A stretch of DNA of 64,000 nucleotides from CFX5 sp023384495 (GTDB lineage Bacteria > Chloroflexota > Anaerolineae > Caldilineales > Caldilineaceae): contig JASNZV010000013.1 in assembly GCA_048499455.1 (NCBI GenBank), positions 1 through 64,000 of the forward strand, read 5' to 3'. Below, in pieces: positions 56,119 through 64,000 of the stretch (position 1 is its first letter; each line of letters opens with the position of its first letter). Position numbers and translations under genes: made by a program. Under the pieces are notes generated by a model that was given only the letters and a program-made list of their open reading frames with translations, was not told where the DNA came from and did not search any database.

Positions 56119-57280
56119 CCGGCTTTTGCAGAAAATCGGCCGCGCCGCCCAACTGCGCCAGCTCGGCCTGAGGCAGGACGCTACAGAGGATGACCGGGAT
56201 CGGTGCGGTGCGTGGATGATGACGGAGCCGGGCCAGCAGGTCCCACCCATCGAGCCGGGGCATCATAATATCCACCACCAGGGCGGCAGGTTGCACCGTT
56301 TGCGCCAGCGCTACGGCTTGCTCGCTATCGCCCGTGGCGACCACGCGAAACCGCGAGTGTTGGGCATAGCGCGCAAAGAGTTGCTGTGTGTCTGGGTTGT
56401 CGTCGACCACCAACACCCGCACACTCTGAACGGCGGGTAATGTCACTTCAATCGTGGCCCCGTCGTCGCGTTCTGTACGGATTTCGCCCCCAAACTCTGC
56501 CAGCAGTTGCGCCATGACCGCGAGCGATTTGTGGGGTTCGCCATCCGCTGACGGCTGCACCGGTGGGAGGTGTGCGCCGTGCAGCGCCAGCACGACGCCC
56601 GTGTCCGCCGGCCTGGCGCTTACGCACAGCGCGCCCAGGTCGGCGCGGCTGAGGGCGACGGTCAGCAGCGTGGTGACAAGCTGGCGCAGAACGAGGGCAG
56701 GCATTGCCAGCGTGGGCAGGCCGGCGGGCAACTGCTGGATCAAGCTAACTTGACGGCGCTGGGCGAGGCCGGAAACGTGATCCAGGGCTTCAGCCAACGA
56801 TGGGGCCAGGGTGCAGGTTTCGTCTGTGAACTGGGTTCGCAGCCAGGCAAATTCGTCTGAAAGCGGTGACGCGCCAACAAGCCGCGCGGCGGGCTTTGCT
56901 CCCTCTGCTGCGGGACCTGGCCGGTTCTCGGAGGCGGGCGCAAATGGAAAGCGTTGGGCCAGCACATCAGCCAGCCGCTCAATGGCGTTTCCCTGCTCGC
57001 GGCGCAACTGGCGCACACTCACGCCCAACTGCGCCGCCACCTCGCTCTGCCCCGTCTGTTCGACGTAGCGCAGGTAGAGAATCTCATGCGCTCGTTGCGC
57101 CGGGCCGCCGCCCTGGCCCACCGCTTCGATGGCCTCGAGCAGCCGTTGCTGAAGTTGCAACGGGCTGGCGCCGTGTGCGCCGAGCAGCCGCGGCAGCAGC
57201 GGGCTGCGGCGCAAGCTCGGAAAGTCGTTTAGGCGCACAAGGGCCGTACGCAATGCTGACAGAAACTCGTCGCGTTCCAC
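56051..57280 (-). CDS. HTH-degenerate HATPase-receiver protein
   Basis: 409 residues from a GTG at 57280 with AAGGGG upstream (an in-frame GTG at 57340 is less likely). The N-terminal 120 residues contain a sigma-region-4-like HTH (RAHEILYLRYVEQTGQSEVAAQLGVSVRQLRRE). A central region resembles a histidine-kinase ATPase (LRQLVTTLLTVALSRADLG, FGGEIRTERDDGATIEVTLP) but lacks the N-box Asn and GxG motifs. A normal receiver is C-terminal (VRVLVVDDNPDTQQ, ALVVDIMMPRLDG, FLQKPV). Its tail overlaps the opposite hybrid kinase gene, a likely partner. Confidence 0.78.
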   Translation of the reverse strand: MERDEFLSALRTALVRLNDFPSLRRSPLLPRLLGAHGASPLQLQQRLLEAIEAVGQGGGPAQRAHEILYLRYVEQTGQSEVAAQLGVSVRQLRREQGNAIERLADVLAQRFPFAPASENRPGPAAEGAKPAARLVGASPLSDEFAWLRTQFTDETCTLAPSLAEALDHVSGLAQRRQVSLIQQLPAGLPTLAMPALVLRQLVTTLLTVALSRADLGALCVSARPADTGVVLALHGAHLPPVQPSADGEPHKSLAVMAQLLAEFGGEIRTERDDGATIEVTLPAVQSVRVLVVDDNPDTQQLFARYAQHSRFRVVATGDSEQAVALAQTVQPAALVVDIMMPRLDGWDLLARLRHHPRTAPIPVILCSVLPQAELAQLGGAADFLQKPVSQHAFLEALARVTVSSATAPG

Positions 57281-57428
57281 CTGTCCCCTTTCCGTCCTCT
57301 TTGGGGCCGCTATCTGGCCGTTTTCGGACAAAACCAACACAACACGGGCTGATCCTGAAGTATTCTATAGTATACAACCTGTACCCTTGTTCGACAATCG
57401 GATAGAAATCGGGCCAAAAGGAGGAACA

Positions 57429-58754
57429 ATGCACACACATGCTTTGAGCCGTCGTCAATTCTTGCGGTTGGGCGCAATCACCGGCGCCAGTGTCACCCTG
57501 GCCGCGTGTGCGGGGGTCAGCGGCCCAGCGCCTGCCGGCGACGCCGCCGCCCCGACCGCTGCCCGGCAGACCATCACGGTGTGGGGTTGGTGGGAAGAAC
57601 GCATGAAAATCTTCCAGCGGGCCGGCGATGATTATGCCGCCGCCAATCCCGATGTTGATGTGGTGGTCGAGACCTATGGGGGCGAGATCTGGACCAAAGT
57701 CTTTGCCGCCGTCCCCGCCGGCACAGGCCCGACGCTCTGCAAGATGCAGACGACCAACTATTTCAAGATGCGCGACGAGAGCTTGCTCATCGAACTGGCC
57801 GAAGACATCTTCCCCGGCGTGAATCTGCGCGAAAACTATCCCGACCATGCATGGGATCAATACGGCTTTTTCTGTGCGCCGGAGGGCGGGCAGCCGGCTG
57901 TCTTCACCTACAACAAGGCCATGTTCGAAGAGGTGGGGCTTGACCCGGAGGCGCCCCCCACCACGTGGCCCGAATTTGTCGCGGCTGCCGAAGCGCTGAC
58001 GGTGCGCGATAGCAATGGGGTGATTACTCGGGCCGGCTTCCAATACGACGATTGGCTGCCGGTGCTCAACCCACTCTACCAACTGGGTGGGATGGTCGTG
58101 ACCCGCGATGACGCCAGCATCACTGCCAATTTCACCTCACCGGAGATGGAACAGGCGTACCAGTTTTTCCTCGATCTGGCGCGCACCCATCAAGTGTGGG
58201 ACCCCGACTTCCCCTATGTGTCTGATGCGATTGGCAACCGCCAGGCAGCCATGAGCATTGGCGAGGCCTGGGTGCATGGCGTCTACAAGAGCGACTTCCC
58301 CGACACCTTTGCCGAGCTTGGTTTTGCGCCGCCGCCCACCCCCACAGGGAGCGCCGCGCCCTATTACGGGCGCAAGAACGCCGTGTTGGGTCTGGCGCTG
58401 ATCAAAAACCGCCCGCAGGCTGAGAGCGACGCCGGGCTCAAGTTTCTCGAATATCTGGTGACCGAGCGGCTCGACACCCAGTTTGACCTCGCCAACATCT
58501 CGGGCCTGGCGCCGGCGCACGTGGAACTCATGGGGGGGGAACAGGTGCAGGCCGATCCGTTCCTGACATTGGGCGCCCAGGTGCTGCCGCAGGAGTATGA
58601 CACGATTGAGGTGTCGGGCGCGCTCAACCAGATCGTCACCGATGTGCTCAATCTGTTGCTGCTCGAGAACCAGCCGCTGCCCGCGGCGCTCGATCATGGG
58701 CAGACGGCGCTGCAGAAGCTCATCGACGAAGGTGACATCAAGCACATTTACTAG
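57429..58754 (+). CDS. ABC transporter sugar-binding lipoprotein
   Basis: 441 residues from the ATG at 57429, which has a perfect AAAGGAGGA site. The leader carries a twin-arginine motif (SRRQFLRLG) and a lipobox ending LAAC, so export probably uses Tat followed by lipidation. The mature chain has family-1 extracellular solute-binding features: TITVWGWWEERMK, ALTVRDSNGVITRAGFQY, AAMSIGEAWVHGVYKS. It is the first gene of a sugar importer operon with two permeases; no ATPase gene is present. Substrate unknown. Confidence 0.92.
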   Translation: MHTHALSRRQFLRLGAITGASVTLAACAGVSGPAPAGDAAAPTAARQTITVWGWWEERMKIFQRAGDDYAAANPDVDVVVETYGGEIWTKVFAAVPAGTGPTLCKMQTTNYFKMRDESLLIELAEDIFPGVNLRENYPDHAWDQYGFFCAPEGGQPAVFTYNKAMFEEVGLDPEAPPTTWPEFVAAAEALTVRDSNGVITRAGFQYDDWLPVLNPLYQLGGMVVTRDDASITANFTSPEMEQAYQFFLDLARTHQVWDPDFPYVSDAIGNRQAAMSIGEAWVHGVYKSDFPDTFAELGFAPPPTPTGSAAPYYGRKNAVLGLALIKNRPQAESDAGLKFLEYLVTERLDTQFDLANISGLAPAHVELMGGEQVQADPFLTLGAQVLPQEYDTIEVSGALNQIVTDVLNLLLLENQPLPAALDHGQTALQKLIDEGDIKHIY

Positions 58755-58768
58755 CCGTGGTTGCTTTC

Positions 58769-59677
58769 ATGAATGCGATATTTAAGCGCGCCACCAATCG
58801 CAACCTGAGCCATCTGCCGCAGCGACGGCTGGCGTTGACGATTGTCGCGCCGGCCATTCTCTACTATCTGTTGCTGCGCTACTATCCCGTAGGCCGGACG
58901 CTCTACCTGAGCTTTACCGACGCCAGGCTGCTGTCGCCCACCTATGACTTTGTAGGGGCGCAGAACTTTGCAAACCTATTGGGCGACCCGGTCTTTCGCA
59001 AGGTGCTGTGGAACACCACCTACTACGCCTTTGTCACCACCACGGTCACCACGGTGCTGGCCTTTTTGGTGGCGCTGCTCTTCGACCCGATCCGCCGCGG
59101 CGTGGGGATGCTACGGCTGATCTACTATTTGCCCACGGTGACATCGGCCATCGCCATCGCCACCATCTGGATTTGGTTCTATCAGCCTCGCTTTGGGCTA
59201 TTCAACCAGATCCTGGCCTTCTTCAGCATCCCGCCGATCTCCTGGTTGCGGTCGACGGAGTGGGCGATGCCGAGCCTGATCATCATGTCAGTATGGGGGG
59301 GCGTTGGGTTTTCGGCGCTCATCTTTATCGCCGGGCTGAAGGGCATCCCCAATTCGTACATCGAAGCGGCGCGCATCGATGGCGCCGCCCCGTGGCAAGT
59401 GGCGTGGCACATCAAATTGCCCTTGCTTTCGCGCGTCATCACCTTTGTCTATGTGACGGGCGTCATCGGCAGCTTTCAGGTCTTTCAGCAGGTCTATCTG
59501 ATGACAAGTGGAGGGCCGCTCAACGCAACACGGGTCTTGGCGCTGGCGATCTACGAAGACGCGTTCCAACATCTCAAGATCGGCCAGGCGGCGGCGACCG
59601 CATTTGTCCTCTTTGTGGTGGTGGGTGTGCTGACGGTGATCCAGTTGCGCATCCAGCGCAATGATTGGGAGCTATGA
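58769..59677 (+). CDS. ABC sugar permease 1 (UgpA/MalF-like)
   Basis: 302 residues, six TM helices starting LALTIVAPAILYYLLLRYYPVGRTLYLSF. The EAA loop is EAARIDGAAPWQVAWHIKLPLLS. Start at the ATG 58769 rather than a GTG four codons upstream. The gene ends in an ATGA overlap with permease 2. Confidence 0.92.
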   Translation: MNAIFKRATNRNLSHLPQRRLALTIVAPAILYYLLLRYYPVGRTLYLSFTDARLLSPTYDFVGAQNFANLLGDPVFRKVLWNTTYYAFVTTTVTTVLAFLVALLFDPIRRGVGMLRLIYYLPTVTSAIAIATIWIWFYQPRFGLFNQILAFFSIPPISWLRSTEWAMPSLIIMSVWGGVGFSALIFIAGLKGIPNSYIEAARIDGAAPWQVAWHIKLPLLSRVITFVYVTGVIGSFQVFQQVYLMTSGGPLNATRVLALAIYEDAFQHLKIGQAAATAFVLFVVVGVLTVIQLRIQRNDWEL

Positions 59678-60564
59678 CCATGGCCCAAGGCGCCACCGTC
59701 AACCGTGCAACCTCCCCGCCAACCACGCACACGCGGGTAGTCTGGCGTCGTATCTACCGGCTGCCCTGGATCAGCTACGCCTTTCTGCTCTTTGGCGCGC
59801 TGCTGATGCTCTTCCCATTTGCGTGGATGCTCTCGACCTCATTCAAGCCGCGCAGCGAGATCATGCTCTATCCGCCGACGTTGATCCCCCAGCAGTTCAC
59901 GCTGGAAAACTACGTCAATGTCTTTGACCGGTTGGATCTTGGCCGTCTTTATTGGAATACGACCTATGTCACGGTGGTCAAGACCTTCATCATGATCTAC
60001 ACGGCAGCCTTGCTCGGCTATGTCTTTGGCAAGTTTCGCTTTTGGGGGCAGGAGGTCATCTTCTACTTCATTCTCTTTACGATGATCATTCCGTTCGAGG
60101 TCTACGTCATCCCGCTCTATCAGATGATGGTGGCGGCGCGCCTGGGCGACACCTATGGCGCGCTGATCCTGCCACACATGCTCAGTGCATATGCGGTCTT
60201 TCTCTTCCGCCAATTCATGTTCACCATCCCCAACGAGTTGATTGACGCGGCGCGTATCGACAGCGCGGGCGAATGGTACATCTTTCACCGGCTGATTCTG
60301 CCGCTCTGTGGGCCGGTGTTGGCCACTACCATCAGCTTCTATTTTATGTGGAACTGGAACGACTTTCTGTGGCCGCTGATCGTGATCTCGTCGAGCAAGC
60401 GCGCCATGCTGCCGGTGGCGCTGGCCGGCTTTGTCGAGCAGCACGGCACCGACTTTGGCCTGGTGATGGCCGGCGCCACCCTGTCAGTCATTCCGGTGCT
60501 GTTGCTCTTTGTCGCGCTACAGCGCTACGTTGTCCAGGGGATTGCCCTTACGGGCCTGAAGTGA
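59674..60564 (+). CDS. ABC sugar permease 2 (MalG-like)
   Basis: 296 residues from the ATG at 59674 that overlaps the previous stop. Six TM helices, first LPWISYAFLLFGALLMLFPFAWMLSTSFK. The EAA loop is DAARIDSAGEWYIFHRLILPL. MalG-type C-terminus VQGIALTGLK. The ATPase must come from elsewhere, as is common for CUT1 importers. Confidence 0.93.
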   Translation: MTMAQGATVNRATSPPTTHTRVVWRRIYRLPWISYAFLLFGALLMLFPFAWMLSTSFKPRSEIMLYPPTLIPQQFTLENYVNVFDRLDLGRLYWNTTYVTVVKTFIMIYTAALLGYVFGKFRFWGQEVIFYFILFTMIIPFEVYVIPLYQMMVAARLGDTYGALILPHMLSAYAVFLFRQFMFTIPNELIDAARIDSAGEWYIFHRLILPLCGPVLATTISFYFMWNWNDFLWPLIVISSSKRAMLPVALAGFVEQHGTDFGLVMAGATLSVIPVLLLFVALQRYVVQGIALTGLK

Positions 60565-60596
60565 GTAAAGCCCGTCTCAAAAAAGGATGCTGACCG

Positions 60597-61448
60597 ATGA
60601 GCACAATTCACGAGCAGGTCACGACCCAGCCGCACTATGCCCTTCCCTATCGCGTGCTTTCGCAATATCTGGCCACCAAAGAGCGCACGGTTGAGGTCCA
60701 CGCAACCCCGCAGGAGGTTCAGCAGCTGGTCAATCAGGGGTATTTGGTGCGCGAGCGGCTCTTTACCGACGACGGGCTGGCGCAGTTGCGCGCCGCGCTC
60801 GACGAGCTGGAGGCGCGGGAACGGCAGGGCAAAAATGTGGCCGGGCGCGGCTTTGGCGGCCTTTTTTTGCGCCATTTGCCCGACAAGCACCCGCTCTTTT
60901 GCGACATGGTCAAGTTTGAGCCCACGCTCTCCATCGCGCGCGCGGTGTTGGGGCCGCTGGTGCAGATTCGCGGCTTTAGCGCCCGTATCAGCTACCCCAA
61001 CGAGCCGAGTCAGGAGGTGCAATGGCACATCCACCAGCAGGTGATCTCTGACCCGCTGCCCCCCTTCTTTGTTCACCCCCACGGGCTGGATTGTCTGATC
61101 TACCTGGACGAACTCAACGACGCCAACGGGCCGCTCTGCTTTTTGCCCGCCTCGCACTGGAACACCCGCTTTCATACGCCGACCGAAGATTTCGAAGACA
61201 AGCCGGGGCAGGTGCTCGTCAGGGCGCCGGCGGGCAGTTGCGTCATCATCCACAGCAATCTCTGGCACCGCGCCCTCCCCACCACGCCGCAAGGGACAAA
61301 GCGGCGTCTGATCATCATCACCTATACGCCAACCTGGATGAAACAAGCGCCCTATGGCGTCAAGCCCGAGAACGGTCTGACCCAGGCGCTGTTGCAGGGC
61401 GGGGACGAAGAGATGCGCGAGTTGTTGGGGGTAGGCGGCTACACATAA
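60597..61448 (+). CDS. PhyH-family Fe(II)/2-oxoglutarate oxygenase-like protein with HxH in place of HxD
   Basis: 283 residues, phytanoyl-CoA-dioxygenase-like jelly roll. QEVQWHIHQQVIS occupies the metal-ligand strand, where relatives have WHxD; here the third position is His (HIH). The distal His is in VIIHSNLWHRALPTT, and Arg in KRRLIIITYTPTW may bind the 2-oxoglutarate carboxylate. It sits 32 bp after permease 2 on the same strand, so it probably modifies the imported compound. Loss of the carboxylate ligand could change chemistry or activity. Confidence 0.75.
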   Translation: MSTIHEQVTTQPHYALPYRVLSQYLATKERTVEVHATPQEVQQLVNQGYLVRERLFTDDGLAQLRAALDELEARERQGKNVAGRGFGGLFLRHLPDKHPLFCDMVKFEPTLSIARAVLGPLVQIRGFSARISYPNEPSQEVQWHIHQQVISDPLPPFFVHPHGLDCLIYLDELNDANGPLCFLPASHWNTRFHTPTEDFEDKPGQVLVRAPAGSCVIIHSNLWHRALPTTPQGTKRRLIIITYTPTWMKQAPYGVKPENGLTQALLQGGDEEMRELLGVGGYT

Positions 61449-61501
61449 CCTGCGCGAGCAAAGGCAGGAACAGAGGGGGGAGCGGCTGGCCGTTCCCGGG
61501 A

Positions 61502-62230
61502 CTAGCTGAGATCAGCAACAAACGGACGGAGATGGCGCGCCATCTCGTTGGAGTGGGTCAGCCAGAGGTGATGGTCAGCCCCCTCGATCAGCACAAAGCG
61601 AGCGTCGGGCAAGAGATTTGCCACCTGCGCCACCGGCCAGTGGGGCCGAATGTCGCGCTCGCCATAGAGAAAGAGCGCCGGTCGCCGCAGCTCGGCCAGC
61701 TCGCGCAATAGGGTGGGCCGCTGGATGTAGCGCTTCCACTCGGCGTTGAGCTGGCGGTTGACCTCCAGGTTGGGGGGGAAGGCATAGTCGAGCGGCGGCT
61801 CCAGTCCAGCGTCGCGGCCCTGCTGGTAGGCCTTGTGCCACTCGCGGTCGTTGTGGATGCGGCCACCGGCCACGCAGACAAAGCCCATCGTCCGCTCAGG
61901 GTAGTGGAGCGCATAGAGCAGCGCGAGGTCAGCCCCCGCCGAATGGCCGGCCACGATCCACCGCTCCAGCCCATAGGCGACGCGGATGGCCTCCAGCTCG
62001 GCCAGGCAGCCCGCCAGCGTGTAGGCCGCCGCCGGGTCTGAGCGGCCACAGCCGCGCGCTTCCCAGCGGATCGTGTGCGCCTGATCCCCCACCAGTTGGG
62101 CGACAGGTTCGAGGTAATCACAGCAGCCGGGGCCACCGTTGCAGAGGATCAGCGGCGCGCCCTGGCCGGCTGCGCATGTCCAGAGGCGAGCACCGTCGAG
62201 GTTCACAAATCGGTCGTGTGGCATTGTCAT
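61502..62230 (-). CDS. Alpha/beta hydrolase (proline iminopeptidase-like)
   Basis: 242 residues from the ATG at 62230 (a TTG two codons upstream is possible). LILCNGGPGCCDYLEPV is the oxyanion-hole HGGPG-like motif. IRWEARGCGRS resembles the proline-iminopeptidase DQRGCGRS. The nucleophile is Ser in VAGHSAGADLAL, Asp in LYGERDIRPHWP and His in EGADHHLWL. Substrate unknown; peptidase or esterase. It lies 14 bp downstream of the PIN toxin gene on the same strand. Confidence 0.83.
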   Translation of the reverse strand: MTMPHDRFVNLDGARLWTCAAGQGAPLILCNGGPGCCDYLEPVAQLVGDQAHTIRWEARGCGRSDPAAAYTLAGCLAELEAIRVAYGLERWIVAGHSAGADLALLYALHYPERTMGFVCVAGGRIHNDREWHKAYQQGRDAGLEPPLDYAFPPNLEVNRQLNAEWKRYIQRPTLLRELAELRRPALFLYGERDIRPHWPVAQVANLLPDARFVLIEGADHHLWLTHSNEMARHLRPFVADLS

Positions 62231-62244
62231 CGGCAAGAGGGCGA

Positions 62245-62682
62245 TTACGGATACCGATTGGGATTTTCAGCCGCTAACCCTTCAGCAACCGCGGCGCGGT
62301 TTAGTTCGTCGCCAGCGCAGACGAAGACGAGGTCTGGATAATAGCCGGAGGCAAAGACTCGCAGCGCAGCAGCAAGCTGTAATGCGTCACAGCCCCTCAG
62401 TTTGTGAAGTTGAATCAAGGCGACTGCGTCCTCAACGAGTTCATTGTCCATGTTCACCGTCAGCAATACAAGGTCGATATCAAGGACAAATCTGGCGATT
62501 GCTGCTGCGGCTGCATCGCTCGTCAGGCGACGCACCATTGCCGCCGTCACTTCAGCCAGTGTCAGATGTGCAATGAAGCGACTGGCGAGGCGATCGGTAA
62601 GTGCGCTATTTACATACGCAGCGCCGGCTTCAACAATGTAGCGCTTTACAAGCGCACTGGAATCAAAGAAATAGGCTGCCAT
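62245..62682 (-). CDS. PIN-domain toxin (VapC-like)
   Basis: 145 residues from the ATG at 62682 with AGG upstream. PIN acidic residues are in YFFDSSALVKRYI (first Asp), HLTLAEVTAAMVRR (Glu) and LRGCDALQLAAAL (Asp). VapC toxins are Mg-dependent RNases. The probable antitoxin gene is upstream, with a 113-bp gap that is wider than usual for such pairs. Confidence 0.88.
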   Translation of the reverse strand: MAAYFFDSSALVKRYIVEAGAAYVNSALTDRLASRFIAHLTLAEVTAAMVRRLTSDAAAAAIARFVLDIDLVLLTVNMDNELVEDAVALIQLHKLRGCDALQLAAALRVFASGYYPDLVFVCAGDELNRAAVAEGLAAENPNRYP

Positions 62683-62795
62683 TTCTACCTGACTTTGCCC
62701 ATAGCCCAAGCCTAGTGGTTCGACAGACAAAGATTGACGGGTATTAACGCTGCTGTGCCCTACGTAGAGTCCATCAAAACAAGGTTGTCAGACTA

Positions 62796-63110
62796 CTAGC
62801 GGCGCTCGCGGATAATTGTTTCAGAGAGCGGCTCGCCTTCAACAGCGATAGGCTGAAAAGACGAGAGTTCGCCGCCAGGTTGAGGCAGAGTTATGATTCC
62901 TTGCTTCGCCAATGCAAGTTCACGCTCGCTGAATTGGCGAAGCCTACGTGGCATCACAACTACATCCCCCTCAATAATCGCCTCCAGCAGCGCTCGGATG
63001 CTGCCCTCGCCCTTCTGGCCGCGCGTCTGCACATAGCCGAGCGATTTGGCAATTTGCGCCAATTTCTTCCTATTGCTGAGCTGCGTTGAGAAGTTTAGCT
63101 TTAACGCCAT
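62796..63110 (-). CDS. VapB-like antitoxin
   Basis: 104 residues from the ATG at 63110 (AAGGGGAAAAG upstream); longer reading frames would run toward the MITE. It begins MALKLNFSTQLSNRKKLAQIAKSL, with a middle segment SIRALLEAIIEGDVVVMP and the C-terminal GEPLSETIIRERR that often marks PIN-partner antitoxins in this type of genome. Position ahead of the PIN gene supports the assignment. A MITE copy lies 37 bp upstream of the start. Confidence 0.75.
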   Translation of the reverse strand: MALKLNFSTQLSNRKKLAQIAKSLGYVQTRGQKGEGSIRALLEAIIEGDVVVMPRRLRQFSERELALAKQGIITLPQPGGELSSFQPIAVEGEPLSETIIRERR

Positions 63111-63147
63111 CTTTCTTTTCCCCTTTCCGTCTTCCTTGTGCAACGCC

Positions 63148-63270
63148 GGTAGCACCACAGGGAATCGTGGAGTGCGATGCACTGGCCGGAAACCGAGTGG
63201 TCATACAGGAGTGACGCTGGCCAGTGCGTCGCACTCTGTCGTCCCCTCCACGCTATTCTGTGATGCTACC
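63148..63270. mobile_element. MITE-like element, copy 2 (123 bp, 8-bp target duplication)
   Basis: Same ends as copy 1 (GGTAGCA...TGCTACC) with longer matching inverted ends (GGTAGCAYCACAG). The internal arm AGTGCGATGCACTGGCC (63171-63187) pairs with 63219-63235 at one mismatch. Flanks are GCAACGCC at 63140-63147 and 63271-63278, an exact 8-bp duplication. The central spacer matches copy 1 in opposite orientation (shared CACTCCTGTATGA core). Non-coding. Confidence 0.88.
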
Positions 63271-63355
63271 GCAACGCCCAACCCATGGCTCTTTACAAAA
63301 TCTCCCATCGATCAAACGCCCTAAGGTATATACCAAATCCATAATCCGTTGTCAA

Positions 63356-64000
63356 TCAACTGGCCCGTTGTGCGCCCGCCAGCAGGACCGGCAGCAATGC
63401 ATACAATGCCGTCGCGCTCACCACATCGTCCAGCGGGACGCATTCGTGAACGGTGTGCGCGGTGACCTCGTCCCCCGGCCCAAAGCCAATCGCTGGGATG
63501 CCCGCCTTGCCCGCCCAATAGACGCCGTTGGTGCTGAAATCCCACTTGCCGGCGGGCGCGTCGGGCAGGCCCATGAGCCGCCGCGCCGCCTGCCCGCCCT
63601 GCACCAGGGGATGCGCCTCGTCCAGCGCCCACGCCGGGAAGTATTTGTCCACCGGGTAAACAAAGCCAGTGTACGAAGGCGTATCGTAGCGCAGCATCTC
63701 GACCGTTACATGCGCGCGATCGTGGGGCGGGATGAGCGCGGCCACCTGGGCGAGGGCCGTCTCTTTCGCTTCGCCAAAGGTCAGCCGCCGGTCGATGAAG
63801 AGGGTCGCCTCGTCGGGCACGGCGTTGATGCTGGGCGTCTTCACCCGCATGTCGCTGGCCGTGATCTTGCCCGGGCCAAGGAACGGATCGTCGCCCAGGT
63901 GAGGCTCCAGGCCGCGCACGCCGGCGATGATGGGCAACAGCTTGTAGATGGCGTTGTCGCCCAGCTGGTTGCTGGCGGCGTGGGCGCTGCGTCCTTTGGC
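63356..64000 (-). CDS. M20-family amidohydrolase, YgeY-like (partial)
   Basis: The reading frame continues to the window edge, where residues GRSAHAASNQLGDNAIYKL precede the first internal Met, so the gene starts outside. KITASDMRVKTPSINAVPDEATLFIDRRLTFGE, SYTGFVYPVDKYFPAW, WDFSTNGVYWAGKAGIPAIGFGPGDEVTAHTVHECV match the C-terminal part of M20 peptidases closest to the YgeY/DapE-like group. The late His-Glu metal ligand is in AHTVHECV. The true substrate is not evident. Confidence 0.85.
   Translation of the reverse strand, partial: AKGRSAHAASNQLGDNAIYKLLPIIAGVRGLEPHLGDDPFLGPGKITASDMRVKTPSINAVPDEATLFIDRRLTFGEAKETALAQVAALIPPHDRAHVTVEMLRYDTPSYTGFVYPVDKYFPAWALDEAHPLVQGGQAARRLMGLPDAPAGKWDFSTNGVYWAGKAGIPAIGFGPGDEVTAHTVHECVPLDDVVSATALYALLPVLLAGAQRAS

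Overview
This 64 kb window looks like the chromosome of an aerobic, heterotrophic Chloroflexota bacterium, probably of the Caldilinea/Anaerolineae type. That assignment is inferred from gene content: several giant STAND/TPR regulators, an A2-type cytochrome c oxidase operon with CtaG and SURF1, secreted FG-GAP and beta-propeller proteins with Thr/Pro-rich linkers, and high GC. No rRNA, tRNA, CRISPR array or prophage was found.

Layout. 0.1-9.2 kb is a minus-strand methionine and one-carbon block. A [2Fe-2S]/ASKHA corrinoid-activator-like protein is followed by a fusion of a small 'virulence factor' domain with a homocysteine S-methyltransferase, a DUF1638 protein, a 45-codon ORF and an alkaline-phosphatase-fold enzyme. 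Next come a SAM-I riboswitch with its own terminator and the metY-metX-metW genes. 9.3-13.9 kb holds a palindromic intergenic element, a MITE-like insertion, a GNAT enzyme, a secreted metzincin-like protein and an NB-ARC/TPR regulator. 14.2-19.7 kb has pncB, a NarL-type two-component pair, an SDR and a QueA-family protein. 19.8-24.7 kb has a secreted CBM-like protein and a CHAT-NTPase-TPR protein. 25.2-27.9 kb pairs a P1B-4-type metal ATPase with a Fur/PerR-like regulator that has a perfect palindromic operator.

28.1-36.2 kb is a respiratory block: a CoxB-like membrane hairpin without a CuA domain, a 9 x 15-bp minisatellite, then coxB-coxA-coxD-coxC-ctaG-(secreted/TM protein)-SURF1-ctaB. 36.2-40.1 kb is a 1273-residue BTAD/AAA/TPR regulator. 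40.4-49.1 kb is rich in secreted proteins and also carries a DUF1537 sugar-acid kinase. 49.1-52.8 kb is a thiolase divergent from a two-subunit CoA-transferase whose subunits are separated by a DUF6883/DUF4926-like pair. 52.9-57.3 kb has a threonine dehydratase, a hybrid histidine kinase and an unusual HTH-ATPase-receiver protein. 57.4-61.4 kb is a sugar ABC importer lacking its ATPase plus a PhyH-family oxygenase. The window ends with an alpha/beta hydrolase, a PIN toxin-antitoxin pair, a second copy of the MITE and a partial M20 peptidase.

The most notable observations are: (1) a shared C-terminal tail, hydrophobic-aromatic-L-P-hydrophobic-hydrophobic-x-basic, on five exported proteins with otherwise unrelated bodies; (2) two copies of a roughly 122-bp inverted-repeat element, each with a perfect 8-bp target duplication and each about 40 bp upstream of a start codon; (3) the corrinoid-type methyltransferase cluster beside a SAM-riboswitch-controlled methionine operon; (4) a GH51-like enzyme with Gly where the nucleophile Glu is expected; and (5) a two-gene cassette lodged between CoA-transferase subunit genes.
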